Shown here one piece after another: positions 15,697 through 18,437 of a stretch of DNA of 18,437 nucleotides; positions within the stretch are counted from its first letter, which is position 1, and the number at the start of each line of letters is the position of its first letter. The position numbers and the translations under genes were made by a program. This DNA comes from Clostridium sp. CAG:138 (GTDB lineage: Bacteria; Bacillota; Clostridia; Christensenellales; CAG-138). The notes beneath the pieces were generated by a model. That model had not been told where the DNA came from. It ran no database searches and saw nothing but the letters and a program-made list of their open reading frames with translations. The stretch spans positions 1-18,437 of the forward strand of contig FR879719.1 of assembly GCA_000435055.1 (NCBI GenBank), read 5' to 3'.

Positions 15697-15763
15697 TTTT
15701 TCTTTGAACGGCACCGGCCGGAATCATCCGCCGCACCGCCGTTTATTATCAGAGTAATCGGGA

Positions 15764-17629
15764 TCAGTTGTCTACAACCTCGTAATCCGCATCAACAACG
15801 CCGTCATCGCTGCCGTTGCTGCTGTTGCTGCCGCCGTTGTTGCCGCTGCCCGCTGCACCCGCGTTGGGATCAAAGCCCGCCGCACCGCCGTTCTGCTGAG
15901 CCTGCTGCTGATAAATCTTGCCGAAAACTTCATAGGATACCTCTGTCAGCTTTTCGGTTGCAGCTTTGATCGCCTCGGAATCGCTGCCGTTGAGAGCAGA
16001 TTTAACATTTTCAACTTCGGCGTTGATTCTGGACTTATCGCTCTCTGCAATCTTGTCACCGAGTTCCTTCATGGTCTTTTCGGTTTCATATACCAGAGTG
16101 TCGGCATGGTTGCGGGTTTCAACTTCATCCTTGCGCTTCTTATCCTCGTTTGCGAACTGCTCAGCCTCTTTGACTGCGCGGTTGATTTCATCCTCGGACA
16201 GGTTGGTGGAGGCAGTGATGGTGATGTTCTGTTCATTGCCCGTGCCGAGATCCTTTGCGGTTACATGAACGATGCCGTTTGCATCGATATCAAAGCTGAC
16301 TTCGATCTGAGGCACACCCCTGGGAGCGGGTGCAATACCTGTAAGCTGGAACTTGCCGAGGCTCTTGTTGTACTGTGCCATCTCACGCTCGCCCTGAAGA
16401 ACATGGATTTCAACGCTGGTCTGACCGTCCGCCGCAGTTGAGAATACCTGGCTCTTCTTGGTGGGGATGGTGGTGTTGCGGTCAATAAGCTTCGTGAATA
16501 CGCCGCCGAGGGTCTCAATGCCGAGGCTCAAGGGCGTTACGTCGAGAAGAAGAACGTCTTTGACTTCGCCGCCGAGGACACCGCCCTGAATTGCAGCACC
16601 GATTGCAACACATTCATCGGGATTAATGCCCTTGAAGGGTTCTTTGCCGGTGATGTTCTTTACAAGATCCTGAACTGCGGGAACACGGGTTGAACCGCCG
16701 ACAAGGATAACCTTATCAATCTGAGAAGTTTTAAGACCCGCATCATGCAATGCCTGCTGTACGCAAGTTTTTGTTTTGTCGAGCAAATCGGAGATAAGCT
16801 CGTTGAACTTTGCACGTGTGATGTTCATATCGAGATGAACGGGGCCGTTTGCATCCATCGTGATGAAGGGAAGATTTACGTTTGCGGAAGCCATGCCGGA
16901 AAGCTCAATCTTTGCCTTCTCTGCTGCTTCTTTAAGCCTCTGCTTCGCCATGCGGTCGTTGCGAAGGTCAATTCCGTGGGACTTTTTAAATTCCTCTGCA
17001 ATATAGTTGATAAGACGATCGTCGAAATCATCGCCGCCGAGACGGTTGTTGCCGGCAGTTGCAAGAACTTCAAACACGCCGTCGCCGATTTCGAGGATGG
17101 AAACATCGAACGTGCCGCCGCCAAGGTCGTAAATCAGGATCTTCTGGTTGTTTTCCTTATCCATACCGTATGCAAGAGCCGCCGCAGTGGGTTCGTTGAT
17201 GATACGGAGAACATTAAGGCCTGCAATCTTGCCTGCGTCCTTGGTTGCCTGACGCTGACTGTCGGAGAAATAAGCAGGAACTGTAATAACAGCATCAGTG
17301 ACTTTTTCGCCGAGATAAGCTTCCGCATCCTGTTTCAGCTTCTGAAGAATCATTGCGGAAATTTCCTGCGGAGTATAGGACTTGCCTTCGATGGTGCGGC
17401 GGTAATCGCTGCCCATTTCACGCTTAATGCTGCTTACGGTGTTGTCGGGGTTGGTGATAGCCTGACGTTTTGCAACCTGACCCACCATACGCTCGCCGTT
17501 TTTGAACGCAACAACAGAGGGAGTTGTGCGGGAGCCTTCGGGATTGGGGATAACAACGGGTTCGCCGCCTTCAAGGACAGCAACACAGGAATTGGTCGTA
17601 CCAAGGTCGATACCGATAATCTTTGACAT
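15764..17629 (-). CDS. dnaK: Chaperone DnaK (Hsp70)
   Basis: 621 residues. The nucleotide-binding domain has GIDLGTTNSCVAVLEGG at the N-terminus, IYDLGGGTFDVSIL in the middle and VILVGGSTRVPAVQ near residue 310; the interdomain linker is VLLLDVTPLSL. The substrate-binding domain and helical lid follow, then a Gly/Asn/Ser-rich tail ending DGVVDADYEVVDN. The roughly 24-residue insert found near residue 80 in Gram-negative DnaK is absent, supporting a Firmicute source. An AAAGG-type ribosome site lies before the ATG. It is the ATP-driven cytoplasmic folding chaperone, working with DnaJ and GrpE. No CIRCE operator is visible directly upstream, so heat control probably acts at a promoter before grpE, beyond the window. 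The long antisense frames here are codon-bias shadows. Confidence 0.99.
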   Translation of the reverse strand: MSKIIGIDLGTTNSCVAVLEGGEPVVIPNPEGSRTTPSVVAFKNGERMVGQVAKRQAITNPDNTVSSIKREMGSDYRRTIEGKSYTPQEISAMILQKLKQDAEAYLGEKVTDAVITVPAYFSDSQRQATKDAGKIAGLNVLRIINEPTAAALAYGMDKENNQKILIYDLGGGTFDVSILEIGDGVFEVLATAGNNRLGGDDFDDRLINYIAEEFKKSHGIDLRNDRMAKQRLKEAAEKAKIELSGMASANVNLPFITMDANGPVHLDMNITRAKFNELISDLLDKTKTCVQQALHDAGLKTSQIDKVILVGGSTRVPAVQDLVKNITGKEPFKGINPDECVAIGAAIQGGVLGGEVKDVLLLDVTPLSLGIETLGGVFTKLIDRNTTIPTKKSQVFSTAADGQTSVEIHVLQGEREMAQYNKSLGKFQLTGIAPAPRGVPQIEVSFDIDANGIVHVTAKDLGTGNEQNITITASTNLSEDEINRAVKEAEQFANEDKKRKDEVETRNHADTLVYETEKTMKELGDKIAESDKSRINAEVENVKSALNGSDSEAIKAATEKLTEVSYEVFGKIYQQQAQQNGGAAGFDPNAGAAGSGNNGGSNSSNGSDDGVVDADYEVVDN

Positions 17630-17706
17630 AATAATTTACCTTTCTTTCCGGCGGAAAATAACGGTTCATGTTTTGATATGATTGCCGCCGTCCGCCGCGG
17701 CGTCAA

Positions 17707-17729
17707 CGGTGCTGACAGAATCCGCACCG
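17707..17729. other. Small inverted repeat in the grpE-dnaK gap
   Basis: CGGTGC (17707-17712) and GCACCG (17724-17729) form a perfect 6-bp stem with an 11-base loop in the 220-base gap. No T-tract follows on the minus strand, so it is not a terminator. A GC-rich stretch (17685-17705) next to it can also fold. Another 8-bp imperfect pair, CACGGAAC/GTTCTGTG at 17821-17848, lies just after the grpE stop. Confidence 0.4.
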
Positions 17730-17849
17730 ACCGCGATGGGTTTGGGATTTTAAATTTATTTCATCCCCGGTTAAGGGGTGATTTTTGCTTTTGATTGACT
17801 GATGCAGATCCGCTTTAAGACACGGAACGCATGTGTCCGGGTTCTGTGC

Positions 17850-18419
17850 TCAGGATTTGACTTTCACCATCGTGTGGCGGATTATCTTACCCTTTACACG
17901 GTAGCCTTTCTGAAGAACGGCTGTTATTGTTCCGCTTTCGGCATCGCTGTCATCTTCATCACGCATGACTGCATCATGCATATTCGGATCAAAGACGCCT
18001 TCGGCTTCTATTTCCTCAAGTCCGCTCTTTTTGAGGCAGTCGAGAAGCTGTTTTTGAATCTGTTCCATGCCTTTTGAAAAGGGTGAACCGTCGGATGTTG
18101 CGAGGGCACGCTCGAAATTATCAAGCACCGGAAGGATGTTTTTTATAGTTTCGCGGATGCCGTCATCGTAACTTTCGGCACGCACCGATGCATTGCGCTT
18201 GCGGAAGTTGTTGAATTCCGCCTGGATACGCTGAGCATCTCCGATTGCCTCGTCCGCGCTTTTCTTCAAAGTTTCGATTTCGGCATTCATGCGCTCTATT
18301 TCGGCTTTTGCGCGTTCAAATTCATCCTTTGAAAGCGTCACACCGCCGTTGTCCTCTGAATTTTCCGCTCGGTTTTCTGCGGAATTCTGTTCAACGGTTT
18401 CGTGTGCTTCTGCGGGCAT
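17850..18419 (-). CDS. grpE: Nucleotide exchange factor GrpE
   Basis: 189 residues from the ATG at 18419. A polar, acidic N-terminal tail leads to the long coiled coil (about 28-65, with AKAEIERMNAEIETLKK), a central helical region (NFRKRNASVRAES, LPVLDNFERAL), and the C-terminal beta domain with the family signature GVFDPNMHDAVMR and GYRVKGKIIRHTMVKV. GrpE is a homodimer that releases ADP from DnaK. The frame remains open to the right edge (six more codons), so a start outside the window is possible. However, AGGA lies seven bases before this ATG, which supports it. It is transcribed first of the three chaperone genes, most likely after hrcA outside the window, but that gene is not visible. 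Confidence 0.93.
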   Translation of the reverse strand: MPAEAHETVEQNSAENRAENSEDNGGVTLSKDEFERAKAEIERMNAEIETLKKSADEAIGDAQRIQAEFNNFRKRNASVRAESYDDGIRETIKNILPVLDNFERALATSDGSPFSKGMEQIQKQLLDCLKKSGLEEIEAEGVFDPNMHDAVMRDEDDSDAESGTITAVLQKGYRVKGKIIRHTMVKVKS

Positions 18420-18437
18420 CTTTTCATCCTGCTGAAC

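Noticed and set aside
16745..17626. Long plus-strand frame (293 codons) opposite dnaK
   Set aside because: Open antisense frames on dnaK are a known by-product of its codon bias; no ribosome site or recognisable product here, and DnaK on the other strand is certain.
17761..17790. CCCC/GGGG hairpin followed by ATTTTT on the plus strand
   Set aside because: The stem is only four pairs and points against the grpE-dnaK direction; too weak to call a terminator.
17630..17849. CIRCE (TTAGCACTC-N9-GAGTGCTAA) before dnaK
   Set aside because: I looked for either arm in the grpE-dnaK gap and found none; a TTGACG in this gap has no convincing -10 at suitable spacing, so no promoter is called.

Overview
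The window looks like a chromosomal piece of a Clostridia-type Firmicute, probably an uncultured gut or rumen Oscillospiraceae-like organism. The reasons are a Gram-positive-length DnaK without the extra insert seen in Gram-negative DnaK, a grpE-dnaK-dnaJ order, cohesin and dockerin modules, InlB/Listeria-Bacteroides type repeats, and strong GGAGG-type ribosome sites. No rRNA, tRNA, CRISPR array, transposase or phage gene was seen. The taxonomic call is inference.

Plus strand, 1-14238: seven co-directional genes with short gaps and no clear factor-independent terminator until 14285-14326. (1) A 5'-truncated surface protein with a TPEPGG-repeat linker, Ig-like domains and a DUF4430 (transcobalamin C-terminal-like) domain; its 3' end looks frameshifted and may have lost a C-terminal membrane anchor. 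(2) A lipoprotein that looks like an alpha-toroid (prenyltransferase/terpenoid-cyclase fold). (3-5) A MoxR AAA+ ATPase, a DUF58 membrane protein and a multi-pass transglutaminase-like membrane protein, the classic MoxR/DUF58/TGase triad; the position usually held by the catalytic Cys appears to be Ser. (6) A 1582-residue secreted protein with beta-sandwich domains, a PQQ-type beta-propeller, an Ig-like domain, an InlB repeat and a C-terminal dockerin. (7) A 735-residue secreted protein with an Ig-like plus DUF4430 unit paralogous to gene 1, a helical spacer, a cohesin, two InlB repeats and a dockerin.

Minus strand, 14378-18437: dnaJ, dnaK and grpE, read right to left and converging on the surface cluster at a bidirectional terminator. 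The dnaK-dnaJ gap holds three consecutive inverted repeats; the grpE-dnaK gap has smaller ones and no CIRCE operator.

How the parts may work together: genes 1 and 2 place side by side the two folds that are fused in animal cobalamin carriers, and genes 6 and 7 carry dockerins with nearly the same predicted specificity residues next to the only cohesin. The most interesting reading is a cell-surface, cohesin/dockerin-assembled binding complex built around DUF4430 domains, with the MoxR/DUF58/TGase-like triad as a membrane assembly or maturation module. That is a hypothesis: no ligand can be read from the sequence, and no carbohydrate-active enzyme is present.
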